A stretch of 64,000 bases of DNA from Haematococcus lacustris (Eukaryota > Chlorophyta > Chlorophyceae > Chlamydomonadales > Haematococcaceae), in contig JASKMD010000015.1 of the NCBI GenBank assembly GCA_030144725.1, positions 1,427,054 to 1,491,053 of the forward strand. Reading direction: 5' to 3'. Shown here one piece after another: positions 41,577-52,199 of this stretch. The first letter of the stretch is position 1, and every line of letters begins with the position of its first letter. Position numbers and translations under genes: made by a program. The notes under the pieces were generated by a model. That model did not search any database, was not told the origin of the DNA, and saw only the letters and a program-made list of their open reading frames with translations.

Positions 41577-42069
41577 GTTGATGCTGCTGTTGCCCTCCTG
41601 CTGCTGCTGCTGCCCTGCAGCTGCTGCTGCCCTGCTGCTGCTGCCTTGCTGCTGCTGCCCTGCAGCTGCTGCTGCCCTGCTGCTGCTGCTAATGTTGCTG
41701 CTGCCCTGCTGCTGCTGCAGCTGCCTTGCTGCAACTGTTGTTGCCCCCCTTAGTTGCTGTTGCCCTGCTGCTGCTGCTGCCCGGCTGCTGTTGCCTTGCT
41801 GCTGCTGCCCTGCAGCTGCTGCTGCCCTGCTGCTGCTGCTAATGTTGCTGCTGCCCTGCTGCTGCTGCAGCTGCCTTGCTGCAACTGTTGTTGCCCCCCT
41901 TAGTTGTTGCTGCCCTGCTGCTGCTGCTGCCCGGCTGCTGTTGCCTTGCTGCTGCTGCCCTGCAGCTGCTGCTGCCCTGCTGCTGCTGCTAATGTTGCTG
42001 CTGCCCTGCTGCTGCTGCAGCTGCCTTGCTGCAACTGTTGTTGCCCCCCTTAGTTGCTGTTGCCCTGCT
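41577..42069. repeat. 150-bp minisatellite (CTG/CCCTG-rich), left part
   Basis: CCCCCCTTAGTTG marks each unit and occurs at about 41745, 41895 and 42045, exactly 150 bp apart. Units contain many CTG triplets and CCCTGCAGCTGC blocks. The array continues beyond the retrotransposon at 46512. Confidence 0.95.
42056..42069. repeat. Target-site duplication, left copy
   Basis: GCTGTTGCCCTGCT, identical to 46512-46525 on the far side of the retrotransposon. Within the 150-bp array the sequence is continuous if the insert and one copy are removed. Confidence 0.9.
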
Positions 42070-42071
42070 CC

Positions 42072-45000
42072 CCCTTCACTTACCTTGGTGTCTTACTTAC
42101 CATGACGCTCAACTGGAAACCACAACACATAGCCATGATGACACAACTCAGACAGAAGCTAGAAAGACTACGACGCTCATTCGCTAGCGCCAGACAAGCC
42201 ATCCACATCATCAAGACAGCCATCATCCCCAGTCTGGCCTATAGCTTCTGCGTAGCCCCATGCACACCGGGAGACCTAGACCTCTACGACAGAGCTATTA
42301 ACCAATGTGTTAAGAAAAAACTCAGACTTCCACTAGGCACACCCAACGCCGTTGTCAGGGAGGACATCGACAAGCTTGGTCTTGGCATCAGCTCAACAGC
42401 CAAAGAATACCATACCAGAAACACTACAGCCCTCCTACACAGCCTCCAGTCCACAGACACCACACATGCCCACATAACCAGATGCATGCTACACAAACAG
42501 ATCACTTGGCTCTACGCTCAAGCTGCCAAGCATGGACACCGCATGTTAATTATGCTTCGACACACCCTACGAGCTAGACAACTCCTACATGCAACCACGG
42601 CGCAGCTCACTGCCACCCAGGAAGGACAAGAACTCTACCCTAAGGAAACCAAACTGCTTGGACAACTCATCACACAGAATACCAGCCCCCTTCCACTCGA
42701 CATAGTTAGTGCTTGCATGACGTGCCTCAAAAGCTTGGGCATCCGACATGCCACAGAGCTCCAACACACCATCGCTGGCCATACCTACATCATATCAGGA
42801 CAGATGCTTAAAGAACGCTTCCACAACAAAGTCCAACAAAAACACTATATCGCCCTCAACAGATTAACGACCATGGCGACCCAGGACAGATGCCCAACCA
42901 CAACAGAAGCGAAAGACATCGCAGCCAAACGAGACACCACCCTAGACCTGCCCGCTGCGCAAAGACTCATTAAACCATGGGCCGCGGGTCTGACAGAGCT
43001 CGCACCGACCGACGTCGAGGAAGACACAAAACACCGCTACGCTGATATTAGGGCGTACGCGACTGCCAAGAAGACCACACCGACCGAAGCGACGCACGTG
43101 ACCGGACATGCAACACAACCCGCAGCTCAGGAGGCCATCAAGAGTAGCTCCCGGCTGCTAAGGCGAGAGAACAGGGAAACCCAATCGCCCCCGACGAAAC
43201 CCGCCCGACCCCAGGGCACGAAACGGAACACTGAGGGCAGACAGATACAAACCATCCCGGAGGATATAGTGCACATAATAGGCCTCGACCTCCCAGGGCT
43301 CTCCAGCTGGAAGGTGGATAAAGCCTGCCGATGTAAACCCAAGGACCTAGGCAGCATACTAGGGGCCATGTACGGCCACCAAGAGGCCATCACCAGCATA
43401 GATGGATGGCAATGGGACGGCATCAACAAAGAAAGCTACTACAAGGTGCATTGGAAGCCCACAGTCATAGATAGATGGGCATTACCACTATGTGCAGAAG
43501 AAGGCTATACACCCTCACACATAGAACCCATCAGCAGGGAAGAGGCTAAAGACGTATGCACATGTGAGCTATGCTGGCTACCAAGAGGAGACAGCCCAAC
43601 GTGCCACAACTGCAAGAGGGCCTACCACCCAGCCTGCCTTGAGGAAGCCCTCCTGTCGGGACACAAAGAACCAGGCCACTGGCTGTGCCCAATATGCAAG
43701 TTTGGCAGCAACGAGTTCAAAACGACTATGCGTCTATCAGCGCACTCGGACCTTATACGAGTTCACTGGCGCCCCACCCTCGAACCGGCACCTCTCATCA
43801 CGGCACACCTGGACTACCTGGCGCGACGCAGCGACTATGAAGAGGAAAATAAGAGGATACAAGAAGCTAGATACGCGCGGCCTGACACACAGCTGCCGAC
43901 ACACACCCGGCAGGGACTGCCGGACCCGCACACCTGGCTACCCCGGTGCACCAACCTTCACTCGAAGGCCATCTTCCACACGTACCCCATCAACCCGCAG
44001 ACGGACATCGTCGGGACGGGCAAATGCGAAACCTTCCTCCAACTTCACCCCCACATGACCACCCCCGCGATGAACCCCAGCACGGGAGAGCCCATCATGC
44101 CCAAGCACGACCTAGTGCAACATGTAACGGTTCACGATGAGTCGGGCCGCACAATAGGCCTTCTAACCAAACAACAACACCAACACCTACACGCTTGGCT
44201 ACAACACACACCACACACACGCAATCTGGCCACAGAACTGGTGGCCCTCCTCAGGAGACAGGACACACAGAGCAGCCGCCACCCCATGAGACTGGCACAA
44301 GATAAAGCCCTCAACACCCTACACACCACACGAAGCTTTCCAAGTACCGTCCAAAGGTGGGCTGATCCACTCACAGTTAGACCAGAAACCACTACCTACT
44401 GGAGCCCCGACATCAATGACACGGCCTTTGGGGCACATCACAACTGCCTACTTGTACGCCACACTGGGCTATCCACATGGAATGTACCAGCCGATGATGC
44501 GGTGGCCCTGAAATGCGTCAATCATGCTATACACTCAGCACACCAGGAGGAGGCCATGGCCACCATTATGCTGATCCCTGGTAAGAAGGGCATCTCGTAC
44601 CCCAAACACATTGACACCCTGAGACGCTACCCAGAGTACTGTCAGCACCTGGCCAGCATACCCCTCAACAATACCAACTGCTCCAAACTTGGCAAACACG
44701 CCACCCTCCTCGTTTACGTCATATGGAATGCAGCAGGGCAACTACTCACCACCAAAGGCAACCCACAAGGATGGATGGCTAGCACAGCCACTGCCCTACA
44801 CCCAGACAGGGAGACACACCCTCTCCTTCGCAGACCACACAATCAAAACCAGCCAGCCACCCTCCCCAGTGGCCACAAACAGCACCTCCGCCTTCCGCTG
44901 GACAGGGCTCTACCCACGCCGGGGCACACACGCAGCCAACACCAGCTCACGCACCACTCCACCACGCTACCGCGGATGGCCATCACCGAATGGACCACGA

Positions 45001-46397
45001 TAGCGTACACCGACGGCAGCTGCATTAAGACATCCGAGCCAGACCCGGCGTGCGTCGGGGCGGGGGTCTACATTCCGGAAAGCAACGCCCTTCTTACCAT
45101 TGCGATGAACGACCCAGAGAACAACACCATCAATAAGGCAGAACTCACAGCGATACACGCGGCACTGAAAGCGGGGGCCAGACGCATCGCCACCGATAGC
45201 CTATGCTCTCTATATCAGATCCGCCGAGCCCTGGCTAACCCGATGTCCCTCATCAATGATAGACACAACGACATCCTGACGGACATCGCCACCCTCATCA
45301 TCGACAGCCCCGTCACGACCCAATTCTACAAGGTCCGGGCCCACTCGGGCATCATCGGCAACGAAGGCGCTGATGCCCTTGCTAAACACGCAGCGCTACA
45401 CCCGGAGCAGGCAAACACACTAGAGTACCACCCGACCACACCCAAGGAGAGGGGTATCTGGCTAAACAACGGGACCGACGGCGAAAACCTCGCCCCACTG
45501 CCGGACTGCCGACACAGCGTACGAGCACACATGCACAGCAAGCACAAGCTAGGCCTCGCCAACCAAGACAGCATTTACTACCAGATGACCCAAGATATCA
45601 CCAAAGCCGCGGCAAAAGGAGCGGGCGAAAGAGTGATGACCGATGCGACCATCTCCACCCCCGCGCAAAGGACCGCCCTACTCTACCGTACCGGAGGACT
45701 ATACAACCAAAAACTAGCTATGCGCTGGAAGCAGGCGACAGACGACCGCTGCCCCCTTTGCGGGGAGGCCGACAGTGCCACACACCTGCTCTCGGGCTGC
45801 AGCGAGACCCTGCCACTCGTGCAAGAAAGGCACAACGGAGCTGGCCGCCTCATCGCCAAAGCCATCAGCAAAGGAACCCTGGGCGGATGCATCCGATTTG
45901 CAGACACCGGCAGCTGGGAGAAGGGCGCTAGAGAAAACCTTGACCTCCCTAACGACACACTACACACCACGCTACGGGCACTCGGCATGAAACCAACAGC
46001 GACCAAAAACACCACCAGACCGGACATAATCATGGTGACGCCTCAAAAGAAGACGGGCAAACGCGGTAAAGCCACTAAACGGATCACCATCATAGAAATC
46101 AAATACTGTGCGGACTCGAGGTGGATGGAGCAACTTGACAAGGCCCTGAACCAACACACAAAACTGGCACACACCATGCGCAAGATAGGCCACATGGTTG
46201 AGATCAGACCAATCCTACTGGGTATAGGCGGTATTACCTACGAAACACACACACGTCAACACCTCATCGCCCTAGGGATCACTCAAACCAACGCCACCAA
46301 GCTACTACACAAGCTCACGAGACATGCGGTAGAAGCAGCCCACACCATTGCCAAGACAAGTTACAGACTAAGAGCTATTAGAAAAGGGGGGGGGTAG
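42072..46397 (+). CDS. Retrotransposon polyprotein, C-terminal 1441 residues (RT end, PHD, RNase H, CCHC, endonuclease)
   Basis: Partial protein that copies element RNA into a nicked target. Numbering from the first element codon: 1-90, RT thumb-like FTYLGVLLTMTLNWKP and KTAIIPSLAYSF. About 494-545, a C4HC3 PHD-type finger (CTCELC, CHNC, HPAC, CPIC). About 740-900, an unassigned region (YWSPDINDTAFG, ATIMLIPGKKG). About 975-1125, RNase H with all acidic residues (YTDGS, KAELTAIHAAL, ATDSL, GNEGADALAK). About 1227, CCHC knuckle CPLCGEADSATHLLSGC. About 1316-1346, PD-(D/E)xK nuclease RPDIIMV and IIEIKYC. No stop or frameshift occurs in 4.3 kb, so the copy is young. It cannot move by itself because the RT core is lost. 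Confidence 0.9.
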   Translation, partial: PFTYLGVLLTMTLNWKPQHIAMMTQLRQKLERLRRSFASARQAIHIIKTAIIPSLAYSFCVAPCTPGDLDLYDRAINQCVKKKLRLPLGTPNAVVREDIDKLGLGISSTAKEYHTRNTTALLHSLQSTDTTHAHITRCMLHKQITWLYAQAAKHGHRMLIMLRHTLRARQLLHATTAQLTATQEGQELYPKETKLLGQLITQNTSPLPLDIVSACMTCLKSLGIRHATELQHTIAGHTYIISGQMLKERFHNKVQQKHYIALNRLTTMATQDRCPTTTEAKDIAAKRDTTLDLPAAQRLIKPWAAGLTELAPTDVEEDTKHRYADIRAYATAKKTTPTEATHVTGHATQPAAQEAIKSSSRLLRRENRETQSPPTKPARPQGTKRNTEGRQIQTIPEDIVHIIGLDLPGLSSWKVDKACRCKPKDLGSILGAMYGHQEAITSIDGWQWDGINKESYYKVHWKPTVIDRWALPLCAEEGYTPSHIEPISREEAKDVCTCELCWLPRGDSPTCHNCKRAYHPACLEEALLSGHKEPGHWLCPICKFGSNEFKTTMRLSAHSDLIRVHWRPTLEPAPLITAHLDYLARRSDYEEENKRIQEARYARPDTQLPTHTRQGLPDPHTWLPRCTNLHSKAIFHTYPINPQTDIVGTGKCETFLQLHPHMTTPAMNPSTGEPIMPKHDLVQHVTVHDESGRTIGLLTKQQHQHLHAWLQHTPHTRNLATELVALLRRQDTQSSRHPMRLAQDKALNTLHTTRSFPSTVQRWADPLTVRPETTTYWSPDINDTAFGAHHNCLLVRHTGLSTWNVPADDAVALKCVNHAIHSAHQEEAMATIMLIPGKKGISYPKHIDTLRRYPEYCQHLASIPLNNTNCSKLGKHATLLVYVIWNAAGQLLTTKGNPQGWMASTATALHPDRETHPLLRRPHNQNQPATLPSGHKQHLRLPLDRALPTPGHTRSQHQLTHHSTTLPRMAITEWTTIAYTDGSCIKTSEPDPACVGAGVYIPESNALLTIAMNDPENNTINKAELTAIHAALKAGARRIATDSLCSLYQIRRALANPMSLINDRHNDILTDIATLIIDSPVTTQFYKVRAHSGIIGNEGADALAKHAALHPEQANTLEYHPTTPKERGIWLNNGTDGENLAPLPDCRHSVRAHMHSKHKLGLANQDSIYYQMTQDITKAAAKGAGERVMTDATISTPAQRTALLYRTGGLYNQKLAMRWKQATDDRCPLCGEADSATHLLSGCSETLPLVQERHNGAGRLIAKAISKGTLGGCIRFADTGSWEKGARENLDLPNDTLHTTLRALGMKPTATKNTTRPDIIMVTPQKKTGKRGKATKRITIIEIKYCADSRWMEQLDKALNQHTKLAHTMRKIGHMVEIRPILLGIGGITYETHTRQHLIALGITQTNATKLLHKLTRHAVEAAHTIAKTSYRLRAIRKGGG

Positions 46398-46468
46398 GGG
46401 GTTGGTCACTTCTCGAGCTTGATGGTGGGAGCAGGCCGCGCCCCAGGCGGTTGCTCCTCCCTTAATGC

Positions 46469-46488
46469 ACGCCGGTGAATACCGGCGT
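46469..46488 (+). other. Perfect hairpin in retrotransposon 3' UTR
   Basis: ACGCCGGT-GAAT-ACCGGCGT, an 8-bp stem with a 4-nt loop, lies 3 nt before the (TTC)n tail. Such 3' stem-loops serve as RT recognition sites in some LINEs and tailed SINEs; this role here is inferred. Confidence 0.8.
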
Positions 46489-46490
46489 AG

Positions 46491-46511
46491 TCTTCTTCTT
46501 CTTCTTCTTCT
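46491..46511 (+). repeat. (TTC)n 3' tail of the retrotransposon
   Basis: TCTTCTTCTTC continued for seven units, ending exactly at the right target-site duplication (46512-46525). Confidence 0.85.
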
Positions 46512-46830
46512 GCTGTTGCCCTGCTGCTGCTGCTGCCCGGCTGCTGTTGCCTTGCTGCTGCTGCCCTGCAGCTGCTGCTGCCCTGCTGCTGCTGCTAATG
46601 TTGCTGCTGCCCTGCTGCTGCTGCAGCTGCCTTGCTGCAACTGTTGTTGCCCCCCTTAGTTGCTGCTGCCCTGCTGCTGCTGCTGCCCGGCTGCTGTTGC
46701 CTTGCTGCTGCTGCCCTGCAGCTGCTGCTGCCCTGCTGCTGCTGCTAATGTTGCTGCTGCCCTGCTGCTGCTGCAGCTGCCTTGCTGCAACTGTTGTTGC
46801 CCCCCTTAGTTGCTGCTGCCCTGCTGCTGC
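46512..46830. repeat. 150-bp minisatellite, right part (with right target-site duplication)
   Basis: Resumes the array split by the retrotransposon. Positions 46512-46525 are the second copy of the 14-bp target duplication. The CCCCCCTTAGTTG markers recur 150 bp apart (about 46651 and 46801). Confidence 0.95.
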
Positions 46831-47330
46831 TGCTGCCCGGCTGCTGTTGCTGCTGCCGCCCTGCTGCTGTCTGCTGCCCGGCTGCTGTCTGTTGCTGCCC
46901 GGCTGCTGTCTGTTGCTGCCCGGCTGCTGTCTGTTGCTGCCCGGCTGCCGTCTGTTGCTGCCCTGCTGCTGCTGCTGCCGCCCGGCTGCTGCTGCTGCCC
47001 TGCCGCTGCTGCTGTCGCCCTGCTGCTGCTGCCTGGCTGCTGCTGCTGCTGTTGTTGCCCTGCTGTTGCTGCTGCCGCCCTGCTGTTGCTGCTGCCCGGC
47101 TGCGGCTGCTGCCCAGCCGCTGCTGCTGCTGCCCGGCTGCGGCTGCTGCCCGGCCGCTGCTGCTGCCGCCCTGCTGCTGCTGCTGGCCGGTTGCTGCTGC
47201 TGCTGCTGCCGCTGTTGCTGGCCTGGCAGCGGTGCCCCTGGCAGTTGGCCCGGCGGCGGTGCCCCCGGCAGTTGGCCTGGCGGCGGTGCCCCTGACAGGT
47301 GGCCAGGCGGCGGTGCCCCTGGCAGCTGAC
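46831..47330. repeat. CTG-rich short-unit repeats
   Basis: Units such as CTGTTGCTGCCCGGCTGC (18 bp, 46880-46960), irregular CTGCTGCCC, then GGCCCGGCGGCGGTGCCCC units of 30 bp (47220-47330). After it, about 47330-47444 reads PPGYGYWQPLNPNATPSIMP, which looks like a genuine protein end, but no gene can be built. Confidence 0.75.
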
Positions 47331-47444
47331 CCGGCTCCTCCTGGCTACGGGTACTGGCAGCCTTTGAACCCTAATGCGACACCCAGCATCATGCCGGCTC
47401 ATTCCCTTGCCGCTCCCTGGATACCCCAATGCACCATGGATTGA

Positions 47445-50400
47445 TCCGCAAGTAGCGCAACGCCTAGATGATTTTCACGCCCACCAAGCAGCTGGCAAGC
47501 CTCTGAAGATGAAGCTTTTGGCAGCTGCTGCCGCTATATAGGGTTACTATAATTACATGTTTCGCGGGCTGTAGAGCGCCGGCAAGTAAAAGTTTTACCG
47601 GCTGACATTGCTTGTAATTGCTGTGCTTGCTGTAATTGCCCGAGTCTGTTCAACATAAACGTATAAATCACCAATTATGACAATATAACAATAAATTATA
47701 CTCCCGTAATGTATAGGGATGACGAATATCCGCACTAATTTGCCTGTGTGCAAGCGGTGCCCGAAAATTCTCAGCGTGGGCAACATGAGCGCAAAGGTGG
47801 CACCGCTGGCGTCTTCAAGCGCACTATGGAGCCGACATTTGGTCCCATCCCACCTGAGGAGCGAGGTACAACCCAGCCTCCCTTCAGCAGTCAAGCTTCA
47901 GCAGTCAAGCTTCAGCAGTCTAGCTTCAGCAGCCTCCCTTCAGCAATCAAGCTTCAGCAGTCAGAGAGCTCTACAAACGCCTTGTGCGGTCCAACAACCC
48001 CACACGGTGTGTGCTAGCTTGATGCAACATGAATCTGGGTTACGTCAACACATTTGAAGGGATGACCCTTGAAACATCCCCACGTCAAGGTCTCCAGGGC
48101 CATCCCTGCTGCTGGCAGAAGGCTTGTAGTAGGGTGTGACGGCAGTAGGATGGCTGTGTGTGTCTTGCTGCCGCTAGCGTGGGTGTGAGCAGCAGGCTGG
48201 CCATGTGTGGCACTGGGCCTAGCAGCCGCCCAGGACTCTTAGCATGCCGTGTGTGGGTGTGAGCAGCAGGCTGGCCGTGTACGGCACTGAGCCTAGCACC
48301 GCCCAAGACGTGTGTATATGGTAATGTCTCAGGTTGCAGCGCCTTGTCACTCCCATTGAGAGCGAATGCAGCCCGTCCATGGAGCCTATTCGTGAGTTGC
48401 GACCTGTTGCTACGAGCGAGTTGCAACCTGCGAAAACCTTGAGATTCTGCGGTTACCAAGAGTCGAACTAGGTTCGCCAAGATGACTTGGGATGTATCAT
48501 AACTGTATCATGATAATCATGATATGCCTAATAGTCCATATACGTGTATCATGAGATAGCATGATACATGCCGCTCCCTAGACACAGCCGATTTCAGTTT
48601 TTCAGAGCCGTTTCACAACTGCATCAAGTCTTTCACTGAACAGACTTATTAACTTATTAACTTATTAAACTTATTAACTTATTCAACATTGCAACAAGAT
48701 TTCATCAATTTCGTGCAAAAATGCAAGGATTCAAAGGTGAAAGAACGTAAACCCTGGTTCCGTCCAATTGATGTATCCAACATTTAGGTGACTATATCAC
48801 ACAGAGAAGGTACCTTCCCCCGGACATTGCCATGGAAGGGGCACGGGCAACGCTCCAAACTACTTCCATACGGACACTCATGTCGGTCACGGAAGATGAC
48901 AGCGCGTCCGCACGTCAACGAGTATGTTACATTTCAACCAACTACAACTACGGGAAACACTAGCATAGAGGACTAAAAGACCTGAACCGCTCACGCGGTC
49001 GTACTTGCTGTCGTGTCCCTCATGAGCTTGGCACAAGCACACGGTCGATGCGGTGGATGAGTGCCAGGCCCGCAGGTACATCGCCTTCCTGCGAATGAGC
49101 ATCAGGCAGGAATGTCATAAATCATCTCAGCAACTTACGATCACAACAACTAAGCGAAACAGCAGTGCGCAACATTTATGCTGCAAGTCATGCGCAGCAG
49201 CCTCGCGGCCAGCAGGCCAAGCCCGGGGTCAAGGCCAGTATACAAGTCGAGGCTGCACAGCGCGAAAAGCACAGCGCGAAAGGGTAGCTGCACAGCACCT
49301 CACCGTCGAGACAAACTTGGCGTTGCCACTCCTCCTGGTTGAGATGTACCTGTCACCAGTTCGAACACAAGCAATGCCATAGCATGGGAACTATGCATGG
49401 TGACACTGGGCTCACCTACCATTATTAACCAGTGAGCATGTTATGATAGCCATGTGATGAAAGCAGCTGCTGGGTACCCCTTCTTGTCAGGACCCTGGCA
49501 TCTGCCCTACTGATAAAATGTAACCAGCAGCTCCTCACCACCACCTTTAAATAACAAGCAATGCAGAGCTCCTGGCGCGAGTGCTTGCTGGACATGTGAC
49601 AGGACCCAAAGCAGCAGCTATCCTGATGCCTGCGCTAAGCCTGGCCCTTTAATGTGACCCAGCTGCTCATTTGTCCAGATCACTCAGGGTGGTGGGCCCA
49701 AGGCACAGGCATGCAGGCTTAGCCGTCTGCCTCACACTCACTTTCCATAGAGGGTCCTGCACACAGGGCAAGGCAGCAACAGTGTTGGGACAGTGACCAT
49801 GGACAGCAGTAGCCAAGGTAAATGAAAAAGCCAGGGCCACATGCTCCATACCCCAACAGGCACCAGCAGCACACGCTCATGCAGACACTAACATCAGCAT
49901 TCCACACAGCCTGCTTGCAACCAGTGTTGTTCATCAGCATTGACCACACCTTCCTTCGAACCCCTCGCCTTCAGCAGACCTCTTCACCCATTAGGGTAGC
50001 AGCAACAACACAAATCACCCGCAGCTAACACACCTGCAGCTAATACATTGCTGCTGCTCACAACCACGCTGCTAACAGCTCATAACCACGTTTGTGCCTC
50101 CCCCTTCACAACCCTGCACCTGGCACCCCAAACCCCCCAGCACCCGGACTAGCCCCACACGCCTGCTGCAGGAGCCTGACACCCTGCTTTCCAAGATAAT
50201 GGATCAACCGCCCAAGCAGCCACCAGTTAGCCTACTCCCTCATTGCATTAGCCTGGCAGCCATTGTCACCTGTTCCTGCACTCACGCTACCTACCCTGTC
50301 TCTCGTCACAATACCCTGCTCCAGCCCAGGCCCCCCCTGCCATCTCAACCAGGTACCCCGCCACTGCCTGGCTGCAGGTCCCCTGCTCAACACCTCCTGC

Positions 50401-50475
50401 CTGGCTCCAACTCCCCAGCTCGACTGCCCCTGCCACCACCCACTGCCTGGTGTACCCCCAGACTACACCACCCAC
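47445..50475. other. Intergenic, no supported gene
   Basis: Contains AAGCTTCAGCAGTC short repeats (47885-47960), a tandem pair GTGTGAGCAGCAGGCTGGCC...CTAGCA (48183-48300), AT-rich near-palindromes around TATCATGATA (48494-48566) and a TTAACTTATTAA run (48645-48680). The AT content rises between 47530 and 48720. Plus-strand ORFs at 47719-48057 and 49053-49382 have no recognisable motif. Further 3' exons of the fasciclin gene may lie at 49.8-50.4 kb, but none could be phased. Confidence 0.4.
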
Positions 50476-51846
50476 CCGGTGTCAATCTCCACCACCTCGC
50501 CAGATGCGCTGCGCAACTTCATGTCGTTCAGCAGCTGGCTGAGCTGCAAGGCCTGGCCCACAATCATGTGCACCTTGATCAACTGCAGGGGTGACGGGTG
50601 ACAGCAGCAGCCAAGCACTGCACGTCTGGGGAACTGACACAGCTTTCATAGATCCATACATAACTATGGTTGCATTAGGCAAGCCATGCGTGAACAGAGA
50701 GCTAAGACGCTACCCTAGCCCTCTCCAGGGAGGCCATGCACATGCCGAGAGCTACACCCCAACCTCACCCCAACCTCAAGGCCTCTCCAGGCAGACCATG
50801 CCACTGCAGTGAAATGCGGCACTTCACAGCTGCTTGCCCTGCCCACCTTGGCAGCAGCGGCAGGACTTGTCAGGATCTGGTCACCATTTGCCAAGTTCAG
50901 CGTACGTGCAATCAGCCTCGAGTCCCTCTCAAAAGCCTGCAAGCTTGGGCACTGCCACATGCTGCCAACCCAGGCTTGAAGGCATCACACCAGCACATCA
51001 ATCAGCACAGCACACCCAGCATACCACACCAGCCCATCACCACACCACACTAGACTTCTCACCAGCCCCTTGCCGCAAAAGGAGACTGGCAGACACTCTT
51101 GGTGCACCGATGGTAGGGCCACAACACATTCGTAGCTGCCTTCCCATCCACCCACCTTCCTGTCCGCCGGCCAGCCTGCCCACTCACCTTGTTGGTGGGT
51201 GCAAAGACTACACCCACAAACCCGGGGTCAGTCAGCTGGGCGACGGTGGGGTCAGCACGGGCCACCCGAATGAGTTGGGCAAACAGGGTAGTGTCTGGCA
51301 GCGATGCAGCAACGTCGTACACAGACTGCAACCAGGCAGCACAACCACCACATCGGCAGGCAGGTAAGCACAATGAGCATCAACATGTGATGATGGCAAC
51401 AAGCAGAGAAAAGTTCAGGTGTCAGGGTCAAGTTCCGGTCTGGTATTGCAGGCGGCTAAGGACAAGGGTGGTCACGCGAAGAGCAACCCTGTTGACGCAG
51501 TCGTGATGCACGCAAGGGCTGCTGTGCGTGGCGGGATGCCGGTATCAGCATCAGCACGCGAGCACACGCCGGGCAACATGCCGGCTTAGCTGCCATTCTT
51601 TTCAACTCACTTTGCCGCCCCCTGCTGGTGCTGGCGCGGGAGCGCGGCTGGACAGCAGCTGCGCGGTGGCCGACCCTGCGGTGACGTGGATAATGCAAAC
51701 GGCACTAGGGCTCAACGAGGAACTTCGTTGAGGCACATGACGGGTGCCGAGGTGCTGCTTGCGGGGGCTGCACCACGCGAGCAGGTAGATGCTTCCTCAC
51801 CAAGCACAATCAGCGCAAGACACACGATCAGCTTCCGGGCGGCCAT
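50476..51846 (-). CDS. Secreted fasciclin (FAS1) domain protein, 3' end unresolved
   Basis: Five exons join in phase: 51801-51846, 51611-51675, 51188-51325, 50847-50936 and 50476-50582. The start gives a clean signal peptide (MAARKLIVCLALIVLGSATA, cleavage after A-T-A), split by an intron. A short Pro/Ala linker (RAPAPAPAGGGK) leads to one FAS1 domain: SVYDVAASLPDTTLFAQLI, VVFAPTNKAFERD (the family H1 motif), a helix, then IKVHMIVGQALQLSQL and SASGEVVEID, where the histidine fits the family YH motif. FAS1 proteins act in cell adhesion and in extracellular matrix or cell wall. The final NGVVHVID-type strand was not found downstream, so the gene is either longer with unseen exons or truncated. 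Confidence 0.8.
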
Positions 51847-52199
51847 TGCTATACCAGGTTTTGCTATGTCGGCGAATGTCGGACAAGTGGGGGCGCCGCG
51901 CTCAAAAACACCTCCCGTCACACACCGCGGTCACACACCTACCCATCACGGATGCCCCTGCGTGCACGGGGACGCGCACGAGCTGCTTGACGCATGGACG
52001 GGCCGGTCGCATTGGGAGTGACGGAGAACGCAGCGAACAGCTTGAGAGTTGTCTAAGGGGACACGTCGGTGTGCATTGTAACATCAAAGACACCAAGGTT
52101 GCAGGCTGAGGGATCCTAGGCAAGGCACACCATATCAATGTTAGGCCACATCAAGAAAAGTCTCACTTTGGTGCATTTTAACAGCCTGGCCAAACTAGG
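51847..52199. other. Fasciclin gene upstream region
   Basis: No ORF with motifs and no repeat stands out. The fasciclin promoter should lie here on the minus strand. Confidence 0.4.

Larger units (their letters stand above)
42070..46511 (+). mobile_element. Dualen/RandI-like non-LTR retrotransposon, 5'-truncated, recent insertion
   Basis: A 4.44-kb insert flanked by a 14-bp target-site duplication. It begins inside the reverse-transcriptase C-terminal region, so the 5' UTR, any APE endonuclease and the RT catalytic core are missing. The remaining ORF is open to its stop at 46397. The 3' UTR carries a perfect 8-bp hairpin and ends in a (TTC)n tail. Domain order RT end, PHD-type finger, RNase H, CCHC, PD-(D/E)xK fits the Dualen (RandI) clade known from Chlamydomonas, which carries an R2-type endonuclease. 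Confidence 0.9.

Noticed and set aside
42284..46193. Minus-strand ORFs inside the retrotransposon
   Set aside because: Shadows of the plus-strand polyprotein; no motifs.
48400..48490. Possible tRNA T-arm (AGTTCGACTC on the minus strand)
   Set aside because: The flanking stem does not pair and no anticodon or acceptor arm can be drawn.
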